From contig JAUCFZ010000005.1 of the NCBI GenBank assembly GCA_030377915.1, positions 1 to 44,985 of the forward strand: a stretch of DNA of 44,985 nucleotides, given 5' to 3'. The translations under genes were made by a program, and so were the position numbers. Of the stretch, positions 1 to 8,659 are shown piece by piece. The notes under the pieces were generated by a model that saw only the letters and a program-made list of their open reading frames with translations, made no database searches and had not been told where the DNA came from. Origin of the DNA: Clostridiaceae bacterium HSG29. GTDB taxonomy: Bacteria > Bacillota > Clostridia > Peptostreptococcales > Acidaminobacteraceae. The stretch's first letter is position 1; each line of letters opens with the position of its first letter.

Positions 1-695
1 ATATTACTTTCATTACTAATATTCAAATTTTGAATATTTGTGGTAATTAATTCTTTATTTGGATGCGAAATAATAAATCCATTAGAATCAACTATTATAT
101 AATATCCATTATTTCCAAGTTTTATTTTATTAATGAATTTTGAGAAAAATTCTGCTTTTATAGCTATCCCAGCATAAGCTATAATATTTTTTTTCTCCAT
201 AATTGGGGTTAAAGTAATTACTATTAATTCACCATCTGATTTTGCAATTAAAATATTACTACTTACAGTTTTTCTATTTTCTTTTGCTAATTTAAAATAA
301 GGTCTTGTTGAAAGATCTAAATGTTCAGCACTTTTCATTGTAGTTGATACCATTTTCCCATCTTTATTTAATATAAAAAAATCTTTATAATAATTATCTT
401 CATTTTTTGAATTCATTAATTCTATAAGATATTCATTTAATTGTCTTGAAGTTATTTTTTTATAAAAATAATTATCAACTTGTGTATCTATTGAAAGTTT
501 CTCAGTTTCTTTTTCATTAACTTCCATTAAGTAACTAATATTTTCACTTACTCTGTCTAATTGAATATTCATTATTTCTTTCTGATTTTCTTGCAGCAAA
601 TAAGATGCATCGGAATAGACAAAATAAATAATAATAATAATTAAAATTGAAGAAAATACTCCTATTGATACTGTTATTTTTCTTTTTACATCCAT
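1..695 (-). CDS. dCache-domain membrane sensor, N-terminal part (runs off the window)
   Basis: The frame is open from an ATG at 695 to the window edge, giving about 231 residues without a stop; the C-terminus lies outside the window. An AAGGAG ribosome site at 701-706 sets the start. Residues about 7-25 form one hydrophobic membrane segment. An extracytoplasmic domain follows, with the typical double-Cache phrases STRPYFKLAKE, then a GNNGYYIIVDSNG strand and an ISHPN turn. This is the ligand-binding half of a methyl-accepting chemotaxis protein, a sensor kinase or a GGDEF protein; the missing half decides which. The transcript must pass a strong terminator that abuts its ribosome site, or start from a very close promoter. 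The membrane-sensor call is firm; the output type is unknown. Confidence 0.85.
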   Translation of the reverse strand, partial: MDVKRKITVSIGVFSSILIIIIIYFVYSDASYLLQENQKEIMNIQLDRVSENISYLMEVNEKETEKLSIDTQVDNYFYKKITSRQLNEYLIELMNSKNEDNYYKDFFILNKDGKMVSTTMKSAEHLDLSTRPYFKLAKENRKTVSSNILIAKSDGELIVITLTPIMEKKNIIAYAGIAIKAEFFSKFINKIKLGNNGYYIIVDSNGFIISHPNKELITTNIQNLNISNESN

Positions 696-706
696 AATAA
701 CTCCTT

Positions 707-757
707 AAAAAAACTCCAGATTATATTAACCTTTAGGCAATTATATACAATCTGGAG
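707..757 (-). terminator. Rho-independent terminator after the yjiH-type gene
   Basis: The arms CTCCAGATT and AATCTGGAG (714-722 and 749-757) pair perfectly over 9 bp. The interior adds a TATAT/ATATA stem and a CCT/AGG tip. On the minus strand a run of seven T follows at 707-713. The T run is directly followed by the AAGGAG site of the next gene. Confidence 0.88.
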
Positions 758-773
758 CATAATTAGTAATTAT

Positions 774-2093
774 TTATAAAAATAAATGTCCTACTGCTCC
801 TGCTATTATTATTGCAAGTACAGTTCTTTCAAACCAAATAATTAATATGTCTTTTATACTAACCGGTATATCAGTAGATAAAATACATGGTATTGAAGCT
901 GAAAAGAAAAGTATTGATGCAACAGATACAACACCTATTACATATTTAGTTAATAATGATGCACCTGTAACCAATAATGCTGGTAAAAACATTTCTGCTA
1001 TTTCTATTGCACATGCTTCAGCAGCTAAAAGTGGTTCAGGAATTTGCATAAGCAATGTAAATGGATAAAATATATATCCAATTGCTTTAAATACTGGTGT
1101 ATATTTTGCTAAAATCAATCCTAATAATCCAATTGACAATATTGATGGTAAAATACTCATAGCCATTAAAAAACCATCTACTAAGTTTTCTTTTACACTA
1201 ACTGCTAATGGTTGCCCTTCAGAAGCCGATGCTAGTCCTTCTTCATAAGCAGCTTTTAAAAGATTACCTTCAATTTCAGGTTCTTTAATAGGATTATCTA
1301 CTACATACTCATCCGGTTTTTTACTTAATGGATATATTCTTGTAGTTATTGCTGTAATTAAAAATGTAATTACTAAAGTTGACCAAAAATAAAAATTCCA
1401 TCTATCCATTAAACCTAATGTTTTGGCAACAATAATCATAAATGTAGCACTTACTGTTGAAAATCCTGTTGCTATTATAGCAGCTTCTTTTGCCGAATAT
1501 TTTCCTTCTTTATACACTTTATTAGTTATTAATAAACCAATAGAATAACTACCAACAAATGACGCTACAGCATCTATTGCTGATCTTCCAGGTGTTTTCC
1601 ATATTGGATTCATAACTGGTTTCAAAAGTACTCCAATAAATTCTAATAATCCATATCCTACTAAAAAAGCTAAGAATGTTGCTCCTATTGGTACAATAAG
1701 TCCTACAGATATTGCTAATTTATCATATAAAAAAGGAATCATATCTTTTTCAAATAAAAAAGCAGGACCAACTTTGAATATTGCCATAAATGCTACTACA
1801 ATACCAATTAATTTAAATATTGACATAATTGAATCAAATAAAGTTTTATTCCAATTTTTCTTAAAGAAAGGATATAATCCACCCATAATAATTACCACTA
1901 ATGCATAATATGCACTAAAGCCAGGAAAATTACCTTTAACAAATGATACAACATGATCTAAAGGAATAGTCTTCTTCCCTCCAATAGTAATTGGAATAAA
2001 AAACATAAATATTCCTATTGCTGACATTACAAAAAAATTAAACTTATCTTTCATTGTTGGAACATATTTCTCTTTCAAATTTCTGTTTTCCAT
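774..2093 (-). CDS. yjiH: YjiH family membrane protein (nucleoside-recognition/Gate domains)
   Basis: This 439-residue protein is strongly hydrophobic, with roughly ten membrane segments. After an N-terminal cytoplasmic stretch it shows two Gate-like blocks, around residues 130-240 and 300-430, including a GRSAIDAVASFVGSYSIG segment. The layout and length fit the YjiH family, which is related to nucleoside-transport and spore-maturation (SpmA/B-like) gate proteins. The transported substrate is not established for the family. The ATG start at 2093 follows an AGGAGG-type site (minus strand reads AAAAGGAGGCACC before it). It is monocistronic: a divergent response regulator lies upstream and a strong terminator lies downstream. 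The divergent regulator could control it, but that is only inferred from position. Confidence 0.8.
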   Translation of the reverse strand: MENRNLKEKYVPTMKDKFNFFVMSAIGIFMFFIPITIGGKKTIPLDHVVSFVKGNFPGFSAYYALVVIIMGGLYPFFKKNWNKTLFDSIMSIFKLIGIVVAFMAIFKVGPAFLFEKDMIPFLYDKLAISVGLIVPIGATFLAFLVGYGLLEFIGVLLKPVMNPIWKTPGRSAIDAVASFVGSYSIGLLITNKVYKEGKYSAKEAAIIATGFSTVSATFMIIVAKTLGLMDRWNFYFWSTLVITFLITAITTRIYPLSKKPDEYVVDNPIKEPEIEGNLLKAAYEEGLASASEGQPLAVSVKENLVDGFLMAMSILPSILSIGLLGLILAKYTPVFKAIGYIFYPFTLLMQIPEPLLAAEACAIEIAEMFLPALLVTGASLLTKYVIGVVSVASILFFSASIPCILSTDIPVSIKDILIIWFERTVLAIIIAGAVGHLFL

Positions 2094-2230
2094 GGTGCCT
2101 CCTTTTAAAAATTCAGAATATTATAATAACAACTTATATTTATTTTACCTTTATTTTTTAATTTTTTTATAATAAAATATAAATGCTATTAAATTGTTAT
2201 GATTTTGTTATATTTAAAAAGGAGTATGTT
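2094..2230. promoter_or_regulatory. Divergent promoter region between yjiH-type gene and response regulator
   Basis: A plus-strand TATAAT at 2168-2173 sits 18 bp after a weak TTTACC (2144-2149) and could drive the response regulator. On the other strand a TATAAT (2120-2125) could serve the yjiH-type gene, but no good -35 was found. The region is almost pure A/T, so both calls are tentative. Confidence 0.35.
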
Positions 2231-2905
2231 ATGTACAAGATACTTGTAATAGATGATGAGAAAGATATTGTAGATATGGTTGAAACTTTTTTAATAAATT
2301 TTAATTATAAAATTATAAAAGGTTATTCAACTTTTGATGCTTTAGCTTTAATTGATGAAACTACAGATTTGCTTTTACTTGATATTTCATTAAATGAAGA
2401 TACAGATGCAGGCATCAATATTTGTCGTAAAATAAGAGAAACATACAATATACCAATTATATTCTTAAGTGCTAAAACTAGCTCTATTGACAGAATAAAA
2501 GGTTTTAATGTAGGTGCTGATGATTATATAACAAAACCATTTGATCTTATGCTTCTAGCTAGCAGAATTAAAGCTCATCTAAGGCGCGTAAATGAATATG
2601 ATTCTAAGGAATCAGATATTCTTAACGCTAAAGGTATAACATTAAACACCAACTCAAAGCGAGTTTTTATTAATAAAGAAGAAATTATTTTATCAAAAAA
2701 CGAATATAAATTGTTGTTCTTCCTATTATCAAATAAAAATATTATTCTTAATAAACAAGAAATACTATTAGAAGTATGGGGAAGCAATCATTATGATTTA
2801 AACACGGTTACTACTTCTATAATGCGATTAAGGAAAAAACTTAACAGTAATTATGAAAAATATATAAAAACAGTTCATGGACGAGGATATATTTTAGAAA
2901 GTTAA
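2231..2905 (+). CDS. OmpR/PhoB-type response regulator
   Basis: The start is the ATG at 2231, ten bases after the first base of a GGAG site (2221-2224). An upstream in-frame ATG at 2183 has no ribosome site and adds residues foreign to the family. The 224-residue product has a receiver domain with acidic residues D8 and D9, phosphoacceptor D51 (LLLLDIS) and K102 (ITKPFD). A C-terminal winged-helix DNA-binding domain follows, with RVFINKEEIILSKNEYKLL and the family ending RLRKKL...VHGRGY. It is an orphan, because no histidine kinase gene lies in the window. The neighbouring genes (YjiH and the ProX-like protein) do not name a signal. Confidence 0.92.
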   Translation: MYKILVIDDEKDIVDMVETFLINFNYKIIKGYSTFDALALIDETTDLLLLDISLNEDTDAGINICRKIRETYNIPIIFLSAKTSSIDRIKGFNVGADDYITKPFDLMLLASRIKAHLRRVNEYDSKESDILNAKGITLNTNSKRVFINKEEIILSKNEYKLLFFLLSNKNIILNKQEILLEVWGSNHYDLNTVTTSIMRLRKKLNSNYEKYIKTVHGRGYILES

Positions 2906-2923
2906 TAATAAAAGGGAGATATT

Positions 2924-3394
2924 ATGGATATTCTTAATTACTTAGAATCATTAAATATTGAATATGAAATTTTTGAACATGTTGAAGTTTATACGGTAAA
3001 TGAAGCTAAAGGAATTTCTACAAATATTCCTGGAGCTCATTGTAAAAACTTATTTTTAAGAAATAGAAAAGGAAATGAACATTATTTAGTAGTATTACTA
3101 GAAGATAAAGAAATTAAACTTAAAGATTTATCTAAGGAAATAAATAGCACTAGTTTATCTTTTGCATCAAGCAAAAGATTAAAAAAACATTTAAATTTAG
3201 AACCTGGCTCAGTAGGTCCATTTGGATTAATTAATGATATTGAAAACGATGTAAATGTAATTATTGATAAAGAAATTCTAGAATATGAAAAAGCAACATT
3301 TCATCCAAATAGAAATACTGCAACTGTCAGTTTATTATCTAGCGATTTAATAAAATTTATTGAAAAACAAGGTTATAATATAATATATATTTAA
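2924..3394 (+). CDS. YbaK/EbsC/ProX family aminoacyl-tRNA deacylase
   Basis: This 156-residue single-domain protein starts at an ATG preceded by AAAGGGAG. It carries the YbaK/ProX fold phrases HVEVYTVNEAKG, GAHCKNLFLRNRKG, LDLEPGSVGPFGL-like (here LNLEPGSVGPFGLIND) and FHPNRNTATVSL. The family hydrolyses mischarged tRNA in trans, usually Ala- or Cys-tRNA(Pro), and acts in the cytoplasm. The GSVGPFGL signature and stand-alone size fit ProX (prolyl-tRNA editing) better than YbaK. It follows the response regulator by 18 bp and is probably co-transcribed with it. A terminator-like hairpin follows the stop. The substrate is inferred from the family, not seen. Confidence 0.88.
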   Translation: MDILNYLESLNIEYEIFEHVEVYTVNEAKGISTNIPGAHCKNLFLRNRKGNEHYLVVLLEDKEIKLKDLSKEINSTSLSFASSKRLKKHLNLEPGSVGPFGLINDIENDVNVIIDKEILEYEKATFHPNRNTATVSLLSSDLIKFIEKQGYNIIYI

Positions 3395-3438
3395 AAATAA
3401 TTATTTGTTTTTAAATAAGTGAGACTGTAACATAATCT

Positions 3439-3495
3439 GTGTAAAACCATAGCTATTCAGATTTAAATCTACTACCTATGGCTCTACACTTTTTT
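3439..3495 (+). terminator. Terminator after the ProX-like gene, possibly bidirectional
   Basis: GTGTA and CCATAG at 3439-3452 pair with CTATGG and TACAC ending at 3489, with a short internal mismatch (aaa against ctc). A run of six T follows at 3490-3495. It separates convergent genes ending at 3394 and 3583. The left flank also resembles an insertion-sequence end (see findings). Confidence 0.65.
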
Positions 3496-3582
3496 AGTAT
3501 TAACACATTAACTTAATTTAATATTAATTTTTATTACATATTCAGCATTTATACTTTTGTATCTTTTTTGAAAAAATAATAA

Positions 3583-4662
3583 TTAAAGAATACTTTTTAA
3601 TTCTTCCAAACTATAATTTTCCAAACCTATTGTTTCCATAGTTCTAGCTTTCTCTTTTTCGTAATCTCTTTCCATTATTGTTGACACTACTTTTAAAATA
3701 GCATCCATAATAGGTGTTTTTACTCCAATTTGTTTAGCAAGATCTATTAAAAAAACCAAACCATAACCTGCATCTTCGTTAAAATATCTATAGTCAAGCT
3801 TAGATTGTGCTTTAATACCTTTAAATCCTGGGGCTTTTGAATAACCTATATCATAAGAACTATCCATCATATACCCTTGTTCCATTCCTAAAACTGGATC
3901 AGATATAATTTCTACTCCTAATTTCTTCCCAATTGAAATTCTTTCATCATCCACAGCCTTCATTAAGTTCCCAACAGCTGGTGTAATACCTTCTTCATAG
4001 AATAAAAAATCTCCCTGTGTTCTTTCAATCAAAGCAGAATTTAACAATGTAACGGCAGGATGAATGACAGGATTTGCATTCTGAAGTGTTGTTTTAAGAA
4101 CATTCTCTGCTGGTTTCATTGTATCAAATACTGGAACTAACAACTCGAAAATTTCCTGAGTATATTTTGTTGGCAAAGCAGCAATAAAATACCCACCCTT
4201 CAATCGGTTGTATACTGCTATTTTTGCATCACCTATAATTCTTACTGCATATGGCAAAGTTGAAGTTTCTGCAATTATTACTGATTCATCTTTGAAATCC
4301 AATCCCAATGCTTTTTTGAAAACAAAGCTTCCAACACAAGAACTTGGACATATTACATACTTCTGTCCTTTTTTAACAAAAGGCTTACATGCTTCACCGA
4401 AAGCTTTCGTGCTGTATGCAGGTCCAACAGCAAATATCAAATCTGCTCCTTCTAAAACTTTCTCAATATCATGACCAACATAAGCAATCTTCTGAAAACC
4501 TTCCAACTCACCTTCTGAAGTAATACCTCCAGCCTTTCTTATTAAATCTACACTTTTTGAAAACCGTTCAAAATCAAACATAAATACATCATTACCTGCT
4601 TGCGCCCATTCAAATGCAACTGCATGAGCACCATTACCAGATCCCAAAACTGCTATTTTCAT
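3583..4662 (-). CDS. Opine/octopine dehydrogenase family NAD(P)-dependent enzyme
   Basis: The 359-residue protein opens with a Rossmann nucleotide-binding motif, GSGNGAHA (residues 7-14). A second domain (about 190-330) carries NPVIHPAVTLLN with H201, the conserved histidine of the octopine/nopaline dehydrogenase family. Family enzymes reversibly join, or split, an amino acid and a 2-oxo acid through an imine using NAD(P)H. The ATG follows an AAAAGGAG site. The gene lies 383 bp after the substrate-binding protein of a Dpp/Opp importer controlled by sigma-54, which suggests it breaks down an imported opine or N-(carboxyalkyl) amino acid. Synthesis of an opine metallophore, as in staphylopine-type systems, is an alternative. 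The actual substrate is unknown. Confidence 0.8.
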   Translation of the reverse strand: MKIAVLGSGNGAHAVAFEWAQAGNDVFMFDFERFSKSVDLIRKAGGITSEGELEGFQKIAYVGHDIEKVLEGADLIFAVGPAYSTKAFGEACKPFVKKGQKYVICPSSCVGSFVFKKALGLDFKDESVIIAETSTLPYAVRIIGDAKIAVYNRLKGGYFIAALPTKYTQEIFELLVPVFDTMKPAENVLKTTLQNANPVIHPAVTLLNSALIERTQGDFLFYEEGITPAVGNLMKAVDDERISIGKKLGVEIISDPVLGMEQGYMMDSSYDIGYSKAPGFKGIKAQSKLDYRYFNEDAGYGLVFLIDLAKQIGVKTPIMDAILKVVSTIMERDYEKEKARTMETIGLENYSLEELKSIL

Positions 4663-5045
4663 ATTTTTTTCTCCTTTTATTGAAAGAAGTATCTACTTTT
4701 CTGTCACAGATTCATCTATATCATTAAAATACATTAATACTTCTCTTCTTTTTTTCAATTCCAAAACTACAATTGCTTTTCAGCAAAACTTTTTATTACT
4801 ATAATTCTAATAATCATATGAATTCTTTTTAATTTCGTGATATACTTAATATAATATTTTTTTTAATCCTGTGAGTAAAACAACTTATAACTATATTGTT
4901 ATAAATTACTCCAGGTTTTTTTAATGTATCTAATAATGATTAATATTCATTATTAATCAAATCTTTTATTTTTTAATTTGGATATAAATACCAATAAAGG
5001 AAAATGCGAAATAATCAATAGTTCCGCATCTCCTTTTTCTAAATA
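4663..5045 (-). other. 383-bp spacer with a hairpin between importer and opine dehydrogenase genes
   Basis: The only clear structure is a hairpin at 4996-5037, with arms AAAGGA-ATGCG and CGCAT-TCCTTT on the minus strand. It is followed by a poor T run, so it could be a weak terminator or a 3' stabilising hairpin that lowers expression of the downstream gene. No ORF, sigma-54 promoter or convincing sigma-A promoter was seen in the rest. Confidence 0.5.
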
Positions 5046-6584
5046 TTACTTCCAACTCCATTCATAAACAAAGAATGGAAACATACCTGAGTTATGCGCA
5101 TCTGCATTCAATTCTTCATTCCAAACATATATTTCTTGTTTGTGAAAAACTGGAATTCCTGGACAATAATCAACAAGCCATTCAATTAATTCTTTATATA
5201 TCACTTGTCTTTTTTCAGGATCTGTTTCTATAGCACCTTTAGTAAACATTTCATCAACATAAGGTTCATTCATTTGAGAATAATTATTTCCACCAATACC
5301 TATTGAACCATAATTACACTCATTATAAGAAAAATCTGTTCTGTATGTTGCACCTTGATTCATAATTGCAAAGTTTCCACTTTCTACATCTTCATCAGGA
5401 GTCTGAGTGTTTTGAAGTTCTACTACAACACCTATGTCAGCAAGATTATTTTGGAATACTTGACCAACTTTTTCATGGAATGTTCCTGGTATTGTTAATA
5501 ATTTTACACCAAATTCTTCAGTAAGATTCATACCATCTGGATAACCAGCTTCAGCAAGTACAGCTTTAGCTTTTTCAGGATTATAAGAGAAATCTTCTAC
5601 ATCAGTAAGATCTACTCCAAAAGAATTAGTATAAGCTTGAAGTTTTGCTTCTGTTCCAAATCCTTCATAAGCAATATCTATTATACTTTGTTTATCAGCA
5701 GCATAAGAAAAAGCTTGACGTATTAATTTATCACCAAAAGGTTCTACTTTAGTATTCATTGCAATAACTGCTGTATAAAATGGTAATGTTCTTTTAGTTG
5801 TAAATCCATCTTTACCTTCAAAAGAACCAGCCATTACAGGTGGCACAGACATAAAGTCAATATCTCCTGTTTCAAGTGAAACAACAGCTGATGATGAATC
5901 ACTCATGTATCTAAGTTCAACACTCTTTATTTCGGCAGTTGCTAATCTATAATTTTCATTTGCTGTAAGTACTGTCTTAACAGCAGGATCAAATGTTTCA
6001 ATTACATACGGACCTGTACCACATGCACTTTTTGATATATTACCTTCTTGTTCAGTGACAAATTTTTCGCTTACAATTGGCATTTGTTGCGAGTGCGAAA
6101 AGAAAAGAGGACTTGGTTTATTAAGTGTAAATTCAACTGTATAATCATCTAATGCTACAACTTTATCTACCATTGAGTAGAAAGCTCTTTTTGCAGGAAA
6201 ATCTTTCGCATAAGTATAAGTGAAAACAACATCTGAAGCTTTGAAATTTTCTCCATTATGGAATTTAGCATCTTTTACTAAATTAACTGTATAAGTCAAC
6301 GCATCATCACTAATTTCCCATGATTCTGCCAAACATGGAATTGGAACACCAACATCATCTACTTGAACCATAGTTTCATAAACTTGATTGAATACATAGG
6401 CATCAGAGAATGCTCCTGTATCAAATGGATTCAATGTATTGAAAATATCTGCAACATATACTACAACTGTTCTTTCTCCATCATCTTCAATCGCACTTCC
6501 AGTTGCACCACAACCTGTTGTTACTGAAAAAACCATAACCAAACAAAGTAATAAAGCAAATATCCTAAAATTTTTCTTTTTCAT
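5046..6584 (-). CDS. Extracellular solute-binding lipoprotein, peptide/nickel/opine family 5
   Basis: The 512-residue product has a lipoprotein signal: a basic start, a hydrophobic core and lipobox VTTGC with the anchor Cys at residue 25. The mature part shows family-5 hallmarks: TLNPFDTGAFSDAYV, LAESWEISDDALTYTVNL, AKFHNGENFKASDVVFTY, GTGPYVIETF and IRQAFSYAADKQSI. It captures substrate outside the membrane for the two permeases encoded just upstream. The ATG is preceded by a GGGGGAG site. It is the fifth gene of the sigma-54 operon, placed after both ATPases. Family members bind peptides, nickel or metal-opine complexes; the sequence alone does not decide which. Confidence 0.93.
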   Translation of the reverse strand: MKKKNFRIFALLLCLVMVFSVTTGCGATGSAIEDDGERTVVVYVADIFNTLNPFDTGAFSDAYVFNQVYETMVQVDDVGVPIPCLAESWEISDDALTYTVNLVKDAKFHNGENFKASDVVFTYTYAKDFPAKRAFYSMVDKVVALDDYTVEFTLNKPSPLFFSHSQQMPIVSEKFVTEQEGNISKSACGTGPYVIETFDPAVKTVLTANENYRLATAEIKSVELRYMSDSSSAVVSLETGDIDFMSVPPVMAGSFEGKDGFTTKRTLPFYTAVIAMNTKVEPFGDKLIRQAFSYAADKQSIIDIAYEGFGTEAKLQAYTNSFGVDLTDVEDFSYNPEKAKAVLAEAGYPDGMNLTEEFGVKLLTIPGTFHEKVGQVFQNNLADIGVVVELQNTQTPDEDVESGNFAIMNQGATYRTDFSYNECNYGSIGIGGNNYSQMNEPYVDEMFTKGAIETDPEKRQVIYKELIEWLVDYCPGIPVFHKQEIYVWNEELNADAHNSGMFPFFVYEWSWK

Positions 6585-6631
6585 TAATTACTCCCCCTTA
6601 TTATTATATAAAGCACAAAAGTGCTAAATCA

Positions 6632-7618
6632 CTAATTATCAATTGCTTGTTCCCAGTATGGACAAGCCAAATAATGATTTGGCTCGACTTCAATTAATGG
6701 TATTTCCTTCCCTAAACATCCAGCCTGAGAATATTTACATCTTGGAGCAAAACGACATCCTTTTTCAGGATCTATTGGACTAGTTAACTCTCCTCTAACT
6801 ACTTGAATTTTTCTATTTCTCGAAGAAATATCTGCTATTGGTATCGCTGAAAGCAATGCTTTTGTATATGGATGCAATGGATTTTTGAAAAGTTCCGATG
6901 AAGGCGCTTTTTCTACACATTGTCCTAGATACATAACCAATATTTCATCAGATATATGCTTTACTACTGACAAATCGTGAGTAATAAACATATATGTTAA
7001 ACCCATTTCATCCTGTAAATCCATTAAAAGATTCAATATCTGTGCTTGTATTGATACGTCAAGTGCTGAAACAGGCTCATCACAAACTATAAATTTAGGC
7101 TTCAAAACAAGCGCCCTAGCTATACAAACACGTTGACGACGACCACCATCTAACTCATGTGGATACGAATTTACAAGTCTTTCTGCCAAACCCACCATTT
7201 TCATCATTTCGTGGACACGATTTTCAACATCCTTTGAATTTTTAAAAATTTTATTCACAATCAATGGACTAGCGATTGACTCATAAATTGTTTTTCGTGG
7301 ATTTAAACTGGAATAAGGATCTTGAAAAATAATCTGCATTGACTGTCTATATGGTTGCATTTTTTTAGGTGTAAGCTCTGATATATCAACACCCTCAAAA
7401 ATTATCTCCCCACTCGTAGGCTTAATAAGTTTTAACATCGCCCTACCAAGAGTTGTTTTTCCGCATCCAGATTCTCCAACCACTCCCAATGTTGTCCCGG
7501 CGAATATGCTAGCATTAATATTATCAACAGCATGCAATTTTCTATGACCTCCAACATCATAGTATTTTTTGAAATTCTTCAATTCAACTATAGGTGTTGC
7601 TTTATCATTTTTTTTCAT
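6632..7618 (-). CDS. Dpp/Opp-type ABC transporter ATP-binding protein (DppF/OppF position)
   Basis: The product is about 328 residues. The ATG at 7618 was chosen because GAGGAG lies 6 nt upstream; the open frame extends to 7684, but those codons lie inside the previous gene. It shows Walker A GESGCGKTT, Walker B FIVCDEPVSALD and the Q loop IFQDPYSSLNP. The signature reads LDGGRRQR rather than LSGGQ. A C-terminal oligopeptide-transport extension has a cysteine cluster (CRFAPRCKYSQAGC...CPYW), a feature of DppD/F-type ATPases. It overlaps the preceding ATPase gene by 14 bp, which points to translational coupling. It pairs with the other ATPase to energise the importer. Confidence 0.93.
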   Translation of the reverse strand: MKKNDKATPIVELKNFKKYYDVGGHRKLHAVDNINASIFAGTTLGVVGESGCGKTTLGRAMLKLIKPTSGEIIFEGVDISELTPKKMQPYRQSMQIIFQDPYSSLNPRKTIYESIASPLIVNKIFKNSKDVENRVHEMMKMVGLAERLVNSYPHELDGGRRQRVCIARALVLKPKFIVCDEPVSALDVSIQAQILNLLMDLQDEMGLTYMFITHDLSVVKHISDEILVMYLGQCVEKAPSSELFKNPLHPYTKALLSAIPIADISSRNRKIQVVRGELTSPIDPEKGCRFAPRCKYSQAGCLGKEIPLIEVEPNHYLACPYWEQAIDN

Positions 7619-8609
7619 CACCATCTCCTCTATCTTCTTTATTTTTAAATAGAAAACAGGAGATCTTATGTGTCCCGTTAACATACGTTTCAGGATTTTT
7701 TTTAGTACAAATTTCCATACAGTGAGAACATCGTTCCTGAAAATTACAGCCTTGAGGAAGTCTTGAAGGATCAGGCATCAGACCAGTAATAGGTGATAAA
7801 CGCTTCGCTTCACTTGCTAAATCAGGTATCGCACCAAAAAGACCCTCTGTATAAGGATGATGCTCCTTACTTACAAATATATCTTCCATATTTCCAGATT
7901 CTATTATTTCTCCTGCATACATAACAGCAACTTTATCACAAATCTGTGCGACAACACCTAGATCATGAGTTATCATAATCATTGCAGTACCAAGACGATC
8001 TCGAAGTTCGCCCATCATTTCAAGTACTTGAGCCTGAATTGTAACATCTAATGCCGTTGTTGGTTCATCAGCAATTAATAGTACTGGTTCACAAGCCAAT
8101 GCAATTGCTATAACAACTCGCTGTTTCATTCCACCTGAAAATTGATGTGGGTATTCATTCTTTCTAGATGGTGAAATTCCAACCAATTCTAGAACTTTAT
8201 CCACTCGTGCTGCAATACCTGCAGCATTAGTCTTCTCGGAATGATAATATATAGCTTCGCTAATCTGATCTCCCACTGTCATTACTGGATTAAGTGCTGT
8301 CATTGGATCTTGAAATATCATTGCAATTCTCTCACCACGTATTTTCATACGCATATCTTCATCCGACAATTCAAAAATATTTTCACCCTCAAAGGTCACA
8401 TTACCCGAAAGAACTTTGCCTGTTCTTTCGGGAAGTAGTCTCATTATTGACAAAGCTGTTGTTGTTTTACCAGCTCCAGTTTCACCAACCAATCCTAGTG
8501 TTTCACCTTTATTGAGTACTATATCTATGCCATTGACTGCCTGAACCGTCTCCTCCGAAGTTTTATAGATTACTTCAAGTTTTTCAATCTTTAGCAATTC
8601 ATCTTTCAT
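7605..8609 (-). CDS. Dpp/Opp-type ABC transporter ATP-binding protein (DppD/OppD position)
   Basis: The 334-residue ATPase has Walker A GETGAGKTT, Q loop IFQDPMTALNP, signature FSGGMKQRV, Walker B LLIADEPTTALDVT and an H loop in ITHDLGVV. The C-terminal peptide-transporter extension carries a CNFQERCSHCMEIC cysteine cluster. The ATG at 8609 follows an AAAAGGAGA site. It is the third gene of the importer operon, 50 bp after the second permease and overlapping the next ATPase gene. The canonical signature here and the altered one in its partner suggest that the two ATP sites of the heterodimer are not equivalent, as is common in this family. Confidence 0.94.
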   Translation of the reverse strand: MKDELLKIEKLEVIYKTSEETVQAVNGIDIVLNKGETLGLVGETGAGKTTTALSIMRLLPERTGKVLSGNVTFEGENIFELSDEDMRMKIRGERIAMIFQDPMTALNPVMTVGDQISEAIYYHSEKTNAAGIAARVDKVLELVGISPSRKNEYPHQFSGGMKQRVVIAIALACEPVLLIADEPTTALDVTIQAQVLEMMGELRDRLGTAMIMITHDLGVVAQICDKVAVMYAGEIIESGNMEDIFVSKEHHPYTEGLFGAIPDLASEAKRLSPITGLMPDPSRLPQGCNFQERCSHCMEICTKKNPETYVNGTHKISCFLFKNKEDRGDGDEKK

Positions 8610-8659
8610 TTTATTATCTCCTTTTTATTACTATCTATTCAAAATTATCATCACAATAA

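Noticed and set aside
847-1068. Plus-strand ORF within the yjiH-type gene, and similar opposite-frame ORFs elsewhere
   Set aside because: These are shadow frames of clear genes, without ribosome sites or recognisable domains.
7141-7170. LDGGR signature in the second Dpp ATPase as a damaging mutation
   Set aside because: YPHELDGGRRQR is, as far as I recall, common in DppF/OppF-type proteins of Clostridia; the rest of the ATPase is intact.
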